DNA from: an uncultured Verrucomicrobia subdivision 3 bacterium
Lineage (GTDB): Bacteria > Verrucomicrobiota > Verrucomicrobiia > Limisphaerales > UBA11358
DNA: 47,296 nt
Direction of reading: 5' to 3'
Assembly (NCBI GenBank): GCA_903820285.1
Contig: CAIJGS010000238.1
Coordinates: 1 to 47,296 of the forward strand
This document shows, piece after piece, positions 17,280-25,662 of this stretch (position 1 is the first letter of the stretch; every line of letters starts with the position of its first letter). A program made the position numbers and the translations under genes. The notes under the pieces were generated by a model that was not told the DNA's origin, did no database searches, and worked only from the letters and a program-made list of their open reading frames with translations.

Positions 17280-17840
17280 ATGCTCGCGCCGTTATACATA
17301 GCCAAAGAACGCTTTGACCCCTCAGATGGGGAAAAGTGGCAGGGATATATTGCCTGGGCCAAACTGCCGTCATTGATTGAGGTTGTTAGTTTAGATTCAA
17401 TGCTATGTCCGGGGCTGCTCGAAGAAATTCGAGACGAAGACTGGGAGCATATTGTAAATGAGGATTTTCGCTTGGATTATTATATCCATCTGAACTGCCT
17501 GCTAGACCGGGTGCAACCGTTCAAACGACGGAACATTTTGGGTCTTTATCGAAATCCCTCAGCACACATTGACGAGTCACCTTTTGCGACTGAGTCCAAG
17601 TTCATGGGTTATGATTTAATTGATGAGCAAACTCAAATCAGCGCTCTAATCAATTGCGGCGGTTTTCCAGATGTGTTCCAAAACAATGAAATAAACTGTT
17701 ATGGCTTGCTCGACAATTTTCAACGTGCAAGCGAAGTCAGGAGTGACTTGTCCAGGAAGCACCCGAACGAACCCCATGCCCAATGTGAATTGTACGCCAT
17801 TTGGCGATTGAACGAAACAATACCACCCAGCCAGCATTAA
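17280..17840 (+). CDS. Unrecognised 186-residue protein inside the ara operon
   Basis: I do not recognise the family. The protein is soluble, without signal peptide or membrane segment, and acidic to neutral. It is rich in aromatic residues and Leu in the first half (KLPSLIEVVSLDSMLCPGLL, IRDEDWEHIVNEDFRLDYYI). A polar second half follows (ESKFMGYDLIDEQTQISALI, NCGGFPDVFQNNEINCYGLL, SRKHPNEPHAQCELYAIWRL). Five Cys residues are scattered with no obvious metal motif. It lies 20 bases after araB and 17 before araD on the same strand, so it must be co-transcribed unless it has its own promoter. Its base composition is clearly more AT-rich than both neighbours, which suggests a later insertion into the operon. 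I recall similar unnamed proteins in Verrucomicrobia, but no function. Confidence 0.8.
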   Translation: MLAPLYIAKERFDPSDGEKWQGYIAWAKLPSLIEVVSLDSMLCPGLLEEIRDEDWEHIVNEDFRLDYYIHLNCLLDRVQPFKRRNILGLYRNPSAHIDESPFATESKFMGYDLIDEQTQISALINCGGFPDVFQNNEINCYGLLDNFQRASEVRSDLSRKHPNEPHAQCELYAIWRLNETIPPSQH

Positions 17841-17857
17841 CGACTCAATTCTAATAT

Positions 17858-18556
17858 ATGCTCAAAAAACTTAAAAAACAGGTCTGTCAGGCGAACCTGG
17901 ACCTGGTCACCAAAGGCCTGGTTATCGAAACCTGGGGCAACGCCAGCGGGGTGGATCGTGAAAAGGGCGTAATGGTTATCAAGCCCAGCGGGGTGCCGTA
18001 CGACGGCATGAAGCCGGAGCACATGGTCGTGGTTTCGCTGAAGGATGGCAAAGTCGTGGAAGGCAATCTGAAGCCGAGCTCGGATACGCCTACGCATCTG
18101 GTGCTGTATCGCGCGTTCAAGGACATCGGCGGCGTGGTGCATACGCACAGTCTCTACGCCACGGCGTGGGCGCAGGCCTGTCAGGGGCTGGCCGCATATG
18201 GCACCACGCAGGCGGATTATTGGTATGGCGACGTGCCGGTCACACGCAAGCTGACACCGGCGGAAATCAAAGACGAATACGAAGCCAACACGGGCGAGGT
18301 GATTGTGCAGACGTTCAAGGATTTGAAATACGATCCGCTGCATCATCCCGCCGTGCTGGTGGCCAGCCACGGGCCATTCACCTGGGGCAAAGATGTGGCC
18401 GGGGCGGTGCACAATGCGGGCATACTCGAATTCATCGCCCGGTTGAACAGCGAAACTCTGCGCATCAATCCCAAGCTTCAGCCGATGCAGTCGGCGCTGC
18501 TGGATAAACATTTTCTCCGCAAGCATGGGCCGAAGGCCTATTACGGGCAGAAATAA
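17858..18556 (+). CDS. araD: L-ribulose-5-phosphate 4-epimerase
   Basis: Zinc-dependent epimerase of the class II aldolase/adducin fold that turns L-ribulose-5-phosphate into D-xylulose-5-phosphate, the entry to the pentose phosphate pathway. Signature elements: LVIETWGNASGVDREKGVMV (phosphate-binding GNxS), IKPSGVPYDGM, SSDTPTHLVLYRAF (the conserved Asp), the zinc-binding pair in VVHTHSLYATAWAQ, and the third His in VLVASHGPFTWGKD. At 232 residues it has the length of E. coli AraD. The tail AYYGQK also matches the family. It follows the unknown gene by 17 bases and precedes the GH43 gene by 24, completing an AraA-AraB-AraD route in one unit. Confidence 0.96.
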   Translation: MLKKLKKQVCQANLDLVTKGLVIETWGNASGVDREKGVMVIKPSGVPYDGMKPEHMVVVSLKDGKVVEGNLKPSSDTPTHLVLYRAFKDIGGVVHTHSLYATAWAQACQGLAAYGTTQADYWYGDVPVTRKLTPAEIKDEYEANTGEVIVQTFKDLKYDPLHHPAVLVASHGPFTWGKDVAGAVHNAGILEFIARLNSETLRINPKLQPMQSALLDKHFLRKHGPKAYYGQK

Positions 18557-18580
18557 GCAGCGCAAAAAATTATATACCCC

Positions 18581-19567
18581 GTGAAAAAGATCCTTCCACT
18601 TCCCTGCCCCATGGTACAAACCCTGAACCGGTTCAGCCTGCTCCTGGCGGTCTGGCTAGCAGCCCTGCTCCCGGCACATGCGGCGGACACTAACAACGTG
18701 TACCTTTACACGTTTTTCCGGGAACCGAATGGCCAGAACGGCCTGCAACTGGCGACCAGCACGGATGGGTTGAAATGGACGGAGCTGAAAGCGCCCAACG
18801 GCAGCGGCTTTTTGAAACCGAAGGTGGGCGGCCAGTTGATGCGCGACCCCAGTCTGCAACGCGGACCGGACGGCGTGTTTCACATGGTATGGACCACCAG
18901 TTGGGGACGGCCGCCGGTGTTTGGCTATGCCAGTTCCACGGATTTGATTCACTGGTCCGAAGAACAGGCAATTCCGGTGATGGAAAACGATCCAACGGCC
19001 AAAAACGTCTGGGCGCCGGAACTGTTTTATGACGCAGCCAAGAGCCAGTGGCTGATCTTCTGGGCCACGACCATTCCCGGCAAATTTCCGGAGACCGAAA
19101 ACTCCGGCGACAACAACCACCGGATCTATTACGTGACCACGAAGGATTTCACGACGTTCTCCCCGACGAAACTGCTGTACGACGGCGGCTTCAACGTGAT
19201 TGACGCCATGATCCTGCCGGCCAACGGAAAGTATTATCTGGTCGTGAAAGACGAAACGAAAAACCCGGTAAAAAAACATATCCGCCTGGCGGAAGCGGCG
19301 AATGCAGAGGGACCCTATGGGCCGGCGGGGCCGGCGATCAGCTCCGACTGGGTGGAAGGTCCCTCCGCCATCAAAATCGGTGAGGCGTACTACATCTATT
19401 TCGACCACTACGTGAACCCGCATTATTATGGTGGCATCAAATCCACCGACCTGAAGCATTGGGAGGATATTTCCCCACAATTATCGTTTCCAAAAGGCAT
19501 GCGGCATGGCACAGTTTTGAGCGTCTCCCCCGATGTCATAGAACACATAAAAGCTTTCCAACCCTAA
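18581..19567 (+). CDS. Secreted GH43-family arabinosidase/xylosidase
   Basis: A glycosidase with the five-bladed beta-propeller of family GH43. A signal peptide is clear (MVQTLNRFSLLLAVWLAALL PAHAA). The blades show the expected acidic residues: the base Asp in QLMRDPSLQRGPDG, the middle Asp in FNVIDAMILP, and the acid Glu in WVEGPSAIKIGEAYYIYFDH. WAPELFYD and the STDLIHWS/STDLKHWED repeats also fit. Members act on arabinofuranosyl or xylosyl linkages; the setting in an arabinose operon favours arabinosidase. The start may be GTG at 18581 (MKKILPLPCP) or ATG at 18611, which alone gives a complete signal peptide; I list the longer form. 25 bases separate it from araD. Confidence 0.88.
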   Translation: MKKILPLPCPMVQTLNRFSLLLAVWLAALLPAHAADTNNVYLYTFFREPNGQNGLQLATSTDGLKWTELKAPNGSGFLKPKVGGQLMRDPSLQRGPDGVFHMVWTTSWGRPPVFGYASSTDLIHWSEEQAIPVMENDPTAKNVWAPELFYDAAKSQWLIFWATTIPGKFPETENSGDNNHRIYYVTTKDFTTFSPTKLLYDGGFNVIDAMILPANGKYYLVVKDETKNPVKKHIRLAEAANAEGPYGPAGPAISSDWVEGPSAIKIGEAYYIYFDHYVNPHYYGGIKSTDLKHWEDISPQLSFPKGMRHGTVLSVSPDVIEHIKAFQP

Positions 19568-19583
19568 ACCAACCAACACAGTT

Positions 19584-20744
19584 ATGACCCACATCACTCA
19601 AACCATATTGCAAACAATGGTGGCTGGACTGCTTGCCGCCAGTTTGGCAGGATGCGCCGATATGCCCTCCACGAATAAAACCTCCACCATCACGAAAGAT
19701 GCTTTCGGTACCGCGCCGGACGGCCAGGCCGTTGACATCTACACTCTCAGCAACGCCAAGGGCGCGCAGGCGCGCATCATGACCTATGGCGGTGTGGTGC
19801 AATCGCTGTCGGTGCCCGACAAGCATGGCAACTTCGCCGACGTGGTGCTCGGCTATGACAACCTGGACGGTTATCTCGACAAAAAGACGCCGTACTTCGG
19901 CGCGCTGATCGGCCGCTACGGCAACCGCATTGGCGGCGCAAAATTCACGCTGGAAGGCCAGACATATACGCTGGCGGCGAACAATGGGGTTAATTCCCTG
20001 CACGGCGGCCTGAAGGGCTTTGACAAGGTCGTCTGGACGGCCACTCCGTCTCTGGGCGTGGACGGACCGGCGCTGACACTCACCTACCTCAGCAAGGATG
20101 GCGAGGAAGGTTTCCCGGGCAATCTGCAGGTAAAGGCGGTTTATACGCTCACCGAAGACAATGCGTTGAAACTGGAATACACCGCCACCACCGACAAGGC
20201 CACGGTCGTCAATTTGACGCACCATTCCTACTTCAATCTGGCCGGCGCGGGGAACGGCAATATTCTGAAACATGTCGTCTATATCAAGGGCGACAGCACG
20301 ACGCCGGTGGATTCCGGGCTGATTCCCACGGGCGAAATCAAGCCGGTGGACGGCACGCCGTTTGACTTCCGCACGCCGACGGCCATTGGCGCGCGCATCA
20401 ATGATCCCGACCCGGTTCTGCAATACGGCCCCGGCTATGACCACAACTGGATCATCAACAAGGCGCCGGGCGAATACGCCCTGATGGCGCGGGTGGTGGA
20501 ACCAACTTCCGGCCGCACGCTGGAAGTCTGGAGCGACGAACCGGCCCTGCAATTCTACGCCGGCAATTTTCTCGACGGCACGATCACCGGCAAGGGCGGC
20601 AAGGTTTACAAGCACCGCAGCGCGTTCTGCATGGAACCCCAGCACTATCCTGACTCCCCCAACAAGTCGAACTTCCCGAACGTGGTGCTTAAGCCGGGCG
20701 AAACCTACCACAACATCATTGTTTACAAGTTCGGCAACCAATAA
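19584..20744 (+). CDS. galM: Aldose 1-epimerase (mutarotase), predicted lipoprotein
   Basis: Interconverts alpha and beta anomers of aldoses such as arabinose, xylose, glucose or galactose. The N-terminus is a lipoprotein signal peptide with a lipobox (LLAASLAGCADM; Cys at residue 25), so the enzyme is probably membrane-anchored outside the cytoplasm. The catalytic domain shows GALIGRYGNRIGGAKF (Arg), NSLHGGLKGFDKVVW, the catalytic His in VVNLTHHSYFNLAG, the PGYDHNWII motif and the catalytic Glu in FCMEPQHYPDSPN. The total of 386 residues fits a GalM with a leader peptide. Its position just before the symporter gene suggests it converts released sugars to the anomer that is transported (inference). 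Confidence 0.95.
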   Translation: MTHITQTILQTMVAGLLAASLAGCADMPSTNKTSTITKDAFGTAPDGQAVDIYTLSNAKGAQARIMTYGGVVQSLSVPDKHGNFADVVLGYDNLDGYLDKKTPYFGALIGRYGNRIGGAKFTLEGQTYTLAANNGVNSLHGGLKGFDKVVWTATPSLGVDGPALTLTYLSKDGEEGFPGNLQVKAVYTLTEDNALKLEYTATTDKATVVNLTHHSYFNLAGAGNGNILKHVVYIKGDSTTPVDSGLIPTGEIKPVDGTPFDFRTPTAIGARINDPDPVLQYGPGYDHNWIINKAPGEYALMARVVEPTSGRTLEVWSDEPALQFYAGNFLDGTITGKGGKVYKHRSAFCMEPQHYPDSPNKSNFPNVVLKPGETYHNIIVYKFGNQ

Positions 20745-20767
20745 CCCGTTGTTCCCATTAAAATGTT

Positions 20768-22603
20768 ATGAACGAAATCGCAACCAATGCGGTCACTGCG
20801 GCCGAGACAGCAACCAACAGCCTGGGGGAAACCATGGCGGCTGTGAACCACGGTTCCGTGTTTAACGGACTCGACTGGCTGATCATCGCCCTGTTCGCCG
20901 TGGGCATGGTGCTCACGGTCCTGTTCTCCATGCGGAAGAAGAATGAATCGGGCAAGGATTACTTCCTGTCCGGACGGGACGCCAACTGGCTCCAGATCGG
21001 CTCCTCGATCTTCTCCTCCAACATCGGCTCGGAACATCTGGTCGGTCTCGCTGGCGCCGGTTTTGCCACCGGCATGGCGATGGCCCACTGGGAAATGCAC
21101 GCCTACTGGATTCTGATCCTGGGCTGGGCGTTTGTACCGTTGTATGACCGCATGAAAGTGTTCACCATGCCGGAATTTCTGGAACTCCGCTTCAGCCGCG
21201 GTTCCCGCAACGTACTGAGCCTGCTCACCATGGTAAGCCTGGTGCTGACCAAAATCGCCGCCACCATTTACGCCGGCGACGTCGTCATCCGCACACTCCT
21301 AAACGTGGATCATGTGGACATATTCGGCAACCGGATTGACATCTTCTGGGTCATCGCCCTGGGGCTGGCCTTCACGACGGGTCTGTACACGGTATTCGGC
21401 GGCATGCGCGTAATCATGTACACGGCGGTGCTGCAAGCGCCGGTGCTGATCTTTGGCTCGGTTTGCATCCTGTACATCGGCCTTACCAAGCTGGGCCATG
21501 GCAGCCTCGTGGAAGGCTGGCATTCCACTCTGGCGGCGGCCGGTGAGAACATCCATCTAATTCGTTCCAATAACGATCCCGACTGGCCGTGGCTGGCGAT
21601 TCTGCCCGGTTCGGCCATCATCGGCTTCTGGTACTGGTGTACGGATCAATACATCGTCCAGCGCGTGCTGGCGGGTCGTAACCAGCAGGAATCCCGGCGC
21701 GGCACGATCCTGGCCGGTTTCTTCAAGCTCACGCCGGTCTTCATCTTCCTGGTGCCGGGCATGATCGCCTTTGCGCTCACCCAGACGCCCGGTGCCAATT
21801 TCAAGACCAGCGGCGACGCGGCGTACACCTCGATGGTGGCGCAAATCCTGCCGCACGGTCTCCGTGGCATGGTGGCCTGCGGCATGATCGTGGCGCTGAT
21901 GGCTTCGCTCGGCTCCAAGTTCAATGCGTCCGCGACGCTGTTCACCATGGACTTCTACCGCGAATGGTATCCGAATGCCTCCGGCAAAACGGAAGTGATC
22001 GTCGGCCGTATTGCCACGGGAGTCATCGTCCTCATCGGCATCTGCTGGGTATTGGTAATCAAAAACCTGCAAATGCCGCTCTATGAGTATCTGCAGAACG
22101 TGCAGGCCTATTTGTCACCCGCCATCGCCGTGCTGTTCGCCATGGGTGTGTTCTGGAAGCGGGCGACCGCCCCGGCCGCGCTGTGGGCGTTTGTGATCGG
22201 CATGGTGGGCGGGTTTGCCCGCCTGGGCGCCGACCTGGTCATGCATGGCGACGCCAAGGCCGTATCCAAACTCAAGGGCGACCACTATCACAAGCTGATT
22301 GATCAGGCCCAGTATGATGCGGGCATCGCCGCCATCCGGGCCACGCACAACGGGCTGCTGTTCGACTTCTGGAACATCCACTGGCTTTATTACTGCGAAG
22401 GTTTGTTTGTGCTCACCGCCCTGCTCATGGTCGTGATCAGTCTCGTGACCAAAGCCCCCGACGCCAAGACCATTGCCTATACTTGGTACGGCGCAACGCC
22501 GGCGGAAAAAGCCGCCACCAAGGCCAGCTGGAACATGCTCGACGTGGTGTTAAGCCTCGTCGTGGTGGCCTGCGTGGTCATCTTCTATATCAAGTTCTTC
22601 TGA
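20768..22603 (+). CDS. Sodium/sugar symporter of the SSS (SGLT) family
   Basis: A large inner-membrane secondary transporter (611 residues, about 14 predicted helices) that uses the sodium gradient for uptake. Family marks: FLSGRDANWLQIGSSIFSSN at the sodium-site helix, GLYTVFGGMRVIMYTAVLQA, IIGFWYWCTDQYIVQRVLAG (a strong SGLT-type motif), RGMVACGMIVALMASLGSKF and VLFAMGVFWKRATAPAALWA. A loop of about 60 mostly polar residues (about 480-540) precedes the last helices. As the last gene before a strong terminator in the ara unit, it probably imports L-arabinose or a related monosaccharide; the exact sugar cannot be read from sequence. 23 bases separate it from galM. Confidence 0.95.
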   Translation: MNEIATNAVTAAETATNSLGETMAAVNHGSVFNGLDWLIIALFAVGMVLTVLFSMRKKNESGKDYFLSGRDANWLQIGSSIFSSNIGSEHLVGLAGAGFATGMAMAHWEMHAYWILILGWAFVPLYDRMKVFTMPEFLELRFSRGSRNVLSLLTMVSLVLTKIAATIYAGDVVIRTLLNVDHVDIFGNRIDIFWVIALGLAFTTGLYTVFGGMRVIMYTAVLQAPVLIFGSVCILYIGLTKLGHGSLVEGWHSTLAAAGENIHLIRSNNDPDWPWLAILPGSAIIGFWYWCTDQYIVQRVLAGRNQQESRRGTILAGFFKLTPVFIFLVPGMIAFALTQTPGANFKTSGDAAYTSMVAQILPHGLRGMVACGMIVALMASLGSKFNASATLFTMDFYREWYPNASGKTEVIVGRIATGVIVLIGICWVLVIKNLQMPLYEYLQNVQAYLSPAIAVLFAMGVFWKRATAPAALWAFVIGMVGGFARLGADLVMHGDAKAVSKLKGDHYHKLIDQAQYDAGIAAIRATHNGLLFDFWNIHWLYYCEGLFVLTALLMVVISLVTKAPDAKTIAYTWYGATPAEKAATKASWNMLDVVLSLVVVACVVIFYIKFF

Positions 22604-22619
22604 ACTGACCGTTCTCACA

Positions 22620-22655
22620 AAGTGGCGATGCCCCCCGGCATCGCCACTTGTTTAT
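22620..22655 (+). terminator. Rho-independent terminator closing the arabinose operon
   Basis: A 12-bp perfect stem AGTGGCGATGCC (22621-22632) pairs with 22637-22648 around a CCCC loop, followed by TGTTTATTT. It begins 18 bases past the symporter stop and separates that gene from the ABC ATPase gene. Confidence 0.88.
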
Positions 22656-22771
22656 TTCCCGCCATTATCTGGGGCACATCCATGATGGCCCATTGTCAGT
22701 TTACGCAAGGAAAACGCCTTGCGGGAGCCGACCGGCAACGCCACCATTTGTCCCATTATCATTACCCCAGC

Positions 22772-24295
22772 ATGACACCCCTGCTCGAAATGCGCGGGAT
22801 TTCCAAAAGATTTCCCGGCGTGGTCGCCTTGGACAACGTCCGCCTGCACATCGGGCGCGGCGAGGTGCTGGCCTTGTGCGGCGAGAATGGTGCGGGCAAA
22901 TCCACCCTCATGAAAATCCTCGGCGGCGTCTATCAGCCGGATGCCGGAGAAATCCTTATCGACGGCCAGCCCGTGACCCTGCAAGGCGTGACCGATTCCA
23001 TGCGCCACGGCATCGCCTTCATCCATCAGGAACTGAATGTGCTGGCCAACCTGGATGTGGCGGCGAATGTGTTTCTTGGGCGCGAACCGCGTAATGTTCT
23101 TGGGCTGATTGACGCCCGAAAAATTCATGCGGACGCCGCGCCCTTCATCCGGCGGCTCGGGCTGGAAGTGCCTACGAATACGCCGCTCGACCGGCTGTCC
23201 ATTGCGCAGCAGCAGCTGGTGGAGATTGCCAAGGCGCTGTCGCTGAATGCGCGGATGATCATCATGGATGAGCCGACCTCCAGTCTTACCCTCACCGAGA
23301 CCAAGCGGCTGCTGGAGCTGGTCCATGAATTGAGCGAGCAGGGCGTGAGCATTGTTTACATTTCCCATCGCCTCGGCGAAATCAGCGACTGCGCCACGCG
23401 GGTGGTGGTTTTGCGCGATGGTAAAAATGCGGGGGAACTGGCCCGCGAACAGATCAGCCATGACCGGCTGGTGAGCATGATGGTCGGACGTGAGATCGAA
23501 AACCGCTACATTCCCTCCACGACTCCGCGAACTGCGGGCCATTTTCAGGTGCGCAACGTATCCACCTCGCGATATCCGGGCCGGCTGGTTTCCTTTGATG
23601 CGGCCGGCGGCGAAATTCTGGGCTTTGCCGGTCTCGTCGGCTCCGGGCGTTCGGAGTTGATGAAAGCCATCGTGGGGCTGGAACACTCGCCTGGGAAGGA
23701 AGTCACTTTGGACGGGCGGAAGCTCACGATCAACCAACCGCGCGATGCGATTGACGCGGGCATTTACCTGGCACCGGAAAACCGCCGCACTGAGGGATTG
23801 GTGGTGGAATTGTCCGTACGGGAGAACATCAGCCTGCCCTCGCTGGAAAATCTTTCACAATTCGGCCTCATCAGCCGTCGTCGTGAGCAGGCCATGGCCA
23901 AGGAACAGGTGGCTTCACTGCGGGTCAAAACCCCGAGCACCGAGGCCCGGGTGCTGAATCTGAGCGGCGGCAACCAGCAGAAGGTGGTGCTGGGCAAATG
24001 GCTGGCGATGAACCCGCGCGTGATGATTCTGGATGAGCCGACCCGGGGTATTGATGTGGGCGCCAAGGCGGAGATTTACCGGCTGATGCGGGAACTTGCC
24101 GGCCGGGGCGCGGTGATTCTCATGATCAGCAGTGACATGGAGGAGGTACTCAACATCAGTGATCGGATTGCCGTGATGCACGAAGGCACTATCGCCGGCG
24201 TGCTGGAGCGGGATGATTGCACGGAAGAGAATGTGATGCAGCTCGCCGTGGGCAAGAGCCTCAACGCCGCCCGGCCGGCGTTCACTGCTCCGTAA
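22772..24295 (+). CDS. Sugar ABC transporter ATPase (RbsA/XylG/AraG type), no partners nearby
   Basis: Energises monosaccharide uptake at the inner-membrane face. Two tandem ATP-binding domains are seen in 507 residues, the family norm. Domain 1 has Walker A GENGAGKST (37-45), the Q-loop region FIHQELNVLANLDVAANVFL, signature LSIAQQQLVEIAKAL and Walker B MIIMDEPTSSLT. Domain 2 has the degenerate Walker A GLVGSGRSE typical of RbsA-like proteins, APENRRTEGL, signature LSGGNQQKVVLGKWL and Walker B VMILDEPTRGID. I chose the ATG at 22772 (MTPLLEMRGISKRF); upstream in-frame sequence includes the terminator. No permease or periplasmic binding protein gene is adjacent: the next gene is convergent. 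Either the partners are elsewhere or this is a remnant. Confidence 0.93.
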   Translation: MTPLLEMRGISKRFPGVVALDNVRLHIGRGEVLALCGENGAGKSTLMKILGGVYQPDAGEILIDGQPVTLQGVTDSMRHGIAFIHQELNVLANLDVAANVFLGREPRNVLGLIDARKIHADAAPFIRRLGLEVPTNTPLDRLSIAQQQLVEIAKALSLNARMIIMDEPTSSLTLTETKRLLELVHELSEQGVSIVYISHRLGEISDCATRVVVLRDGKNAGELAREQISHDRLVSMMVGREIENRYIPSTTPRTAGHFQVRNVSTSRYPGRLVSFDAAGGEILGFAGLVGSGRSELMKAIVGLEHSPGKEVTLDGRKLTINQPRDAIDAGIYLAPENRRTEGLVVELSVRENISLPSLENLSQFGLISRRREQAMAKEQVASLRVKTPSTEARVLNLSGGNQQKVVLGKWLAMNPRVMILDEPTRGIDVGAKAEIYRLMRELAGRGAVILMISSDMEEVLNISDRIAVMHEGTIAGVLERDDCTEENVMQLAVGKSLNAARPAFTAP

Positions 24296-24647
24296 TGACC
24301 GTATCCGCATGTTCGTAGGCCGGTGCGCACAGGCAGAGCAGTTTCAGCACCTCGGTGCCGGTATTCCACAATTTGTGTTTCTGACCGGGCGGAATGGCAA
24401 TGGCGTCGCCCACTTGCACTGGCTGAACCTCATCACCGATGCGCAGCTCTCCCCTGCCCTCCGTGATGTAATAAATCTCCTCGGTCACCACGTGGTAATG
24501 CTCCATGGTGCTGCCGCCCGCGGGCACGCGCGCCTCGGCGAGGCTTTGGTTCCGGATGGCGGAATTGCGATAGGCCAGCAATTCGCGGATTTCCGAGCCG
24601 TCCTTGGTGGTGAATGACGGCACAGCATTGAGATTTTTGATTTCCAT
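24282..24647 (-). CDS. Single-domain cupin protein
   Basis: A 121-residue beta-barrel protein of the cupin superfamily. The metal-binding motif 1 is complete (MEHYHVVTEEIYYITEGRGE, with two His and a Glu) and motif 2 ends with the third His (GDAIAIPPGQKHKLWNTG). Small cupins of this type include mannose-6-phosphate isomerase-like and ectoine-type enzymes, and sugar-binding or dioxygenase proteins; the reaction cannot be assigned. The 3' end overlaps the 3' end of the convergent ABC ATPase gene by 14 bases, so no terminator fits between them. The upstream gap to the small zinc-ribbon gene, which is divergent, is 109 bases. Confidence 0.88.
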   Translation of the reverse strand: MEIKNLNAVPSFTTKDGSEIRELLAYRNSAIRNQSLAEARVPAGGSTMEHYHVVTEEIYYITEGRGELRIGDEVQPVQVGDAIAIPPGQKHKLWNTGTEVLKLLCLCAPAYEHADTVITEQ

Positions 24648-24756
24648 AGATTACGGCGGCTGCCGACGGGCAGCCCGGCGGAAAACATATCGCCCGGGGA
24701 TTTGACTTTCCAGCCCAATGCGCACATGTTGAATCAACTTCAACCCAGGAATTTGT

Positions 24757-24936
24757 ATGGACGAATGGATCGACATCGAGTGTCCGTACTGCGGACAGCA
24801 CTTTGAAATCGCCGTGGACACTACCACGGCGCACCAGAATTTTGTGACCGATTGCGACGTCTGCTGCCGTCCTTTTACCGTCAATGCCGAGTGCGCCAAC
24901 GGCGAGGTAGTGCGCTGTGATGTTTTGGCGAACTAG
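24757..24936 (+). CDS. CPXCG-motif cysteine-rich zinc-ribbon protein
   Basis: A 59-residue protein: ATG at 24757, TAG at 24934-24936. It begins MDEWIDIECPYCGQHFEIAV and continues with QNFVTDCDVCCRPFTVNAEC. The CPYCG pair and the DCDVCCRPF pair are the two halves of the small CPXCG family (a zinc-ribbon domain of unknown function found as a stand-alone protein in many Gram-negative bacteria). Six cysteines lie in the usual places, with an extra one near the C-terminus. It is read divergently from the cupin gene and ends 18 bases before the 3' end of the convergent response regulator gene. Confidence 0.88.
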   Translation: MDEWIDIECPYCGQHFEIAVDTTTAHQNFVTDCDVCCRPFTVNAECANGEVVRCDVLAN

Positions 24937-24954
24937 AACAATTCCAGCAAGCCT

Positions 24955-25662
24955 CTATTGGGGTGTTTTCGAGGCCATATAACGGACGACCGCCTCGGTG
25001 CGGGAACTGACATGTAATTTGGTGAAGACATGCTTCAAATGGCTGCACACCGTATCCACGCTCAAATCCAGTTTGTCGGCAATCATCTTGTTGGAATAGC
25101 CCTGGGAAAGGAGCACCAAAATCTGTTCTTCGCGCATCGACAGGCGGGAGGATTCATCCCGGATTTTGGCCTTCTGCCGGAATGACTCGATGACCCGCCG
25201 GGCAATCTGGCTGGTCATGGGCGCGCCGCCGCCCAGGACATCGAGCAGGGCGGTTCGTAAATCCGACGGTTTGGTGCGCTTGAGCAAATAGCCATCGGCA
25301 CCCGCTTCCAGCGCCAGGAATACCAGTTCCTGATCGTCCATGGCGGTGAGGATGACGATCTGAGTTTGCGGGAGCAAAGCCTTTAGCCGCACGGTGCATT
25401 CAATCCCGGACATGCGGGGCAGGAAAATATCCATAAGCACCACGTCCGGCATCTCGAGGGGGATGGTGCGGACGGCCTCTTCACCCGTCGTGCAGGCGCA
25501 TATGCAGGTGAAATCGGGAAACGAGTTGATGAGTTTGATCCAGCTTTCACGAACCTTTGGCTGGTCCTCAACCAGCGCCACTTTGATCTGACGCCGGGGG
25601 GCGGAATCCGCCGAACGACCGCTTTTGGCCGGTTTCAAATTTTTAGCATTTGTTGGAATCAT
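24955..25662 (-). CDS. NarL/LuxR-family response regulator
   Basis: A cytoplasmic DNA-binding response regulator paired with the kinase gene directly upstream. The receiver domain has the acidic pocket VALVEDQPKVRES and the phospho-acceptor Asp in PDVVLMDIFLP (residue 78 from this start), then QIVILTAMDD and GYLLKRTKPSDL, with the switch Thr/Ala and the conserved Lys. The C-terminal LuxR-type helix-turn-helix is intact (LSMREEQILVLLSQGYSNKM, IADKLDLSVDTVCSHLKHVF). The start is taken as ATG at 25662, overlapping the kinase stop by 20 bases, which gives 235 residues. An ATG at 25710 would add 16 residues. Expected targets are the glycosidase genes of this locus (inference). Confidence 0.92.
   Translation of the reverse strand: MIPTNAKNLKPAKSGRSADSAPRRQIKVALVEDQPKVRESWIKLINSFPDFTCICACTTGEEAVRTIPLEMPDVVLMDIFLPRMSGIECTVRLKALLPQTQIVILTAMDDQELVFLALEAGADGYLLKRTKPSDLRTALLDVLGGGAPMTSQIARRVIESFRQKAKIRDESSRLSMREEQILVLLSQGYSNKMIADKLDLSVDTVCSHLKHVFTKLHVSSRTEAVVRYMASKTPQ

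Noticed and set aside
22622-22771. Upstream extension of the ABC ATPase frame
   Set aside because: It includes the terminator hairpin of the symporter gene. The ATG at 22772 gives the normal N-terminus.
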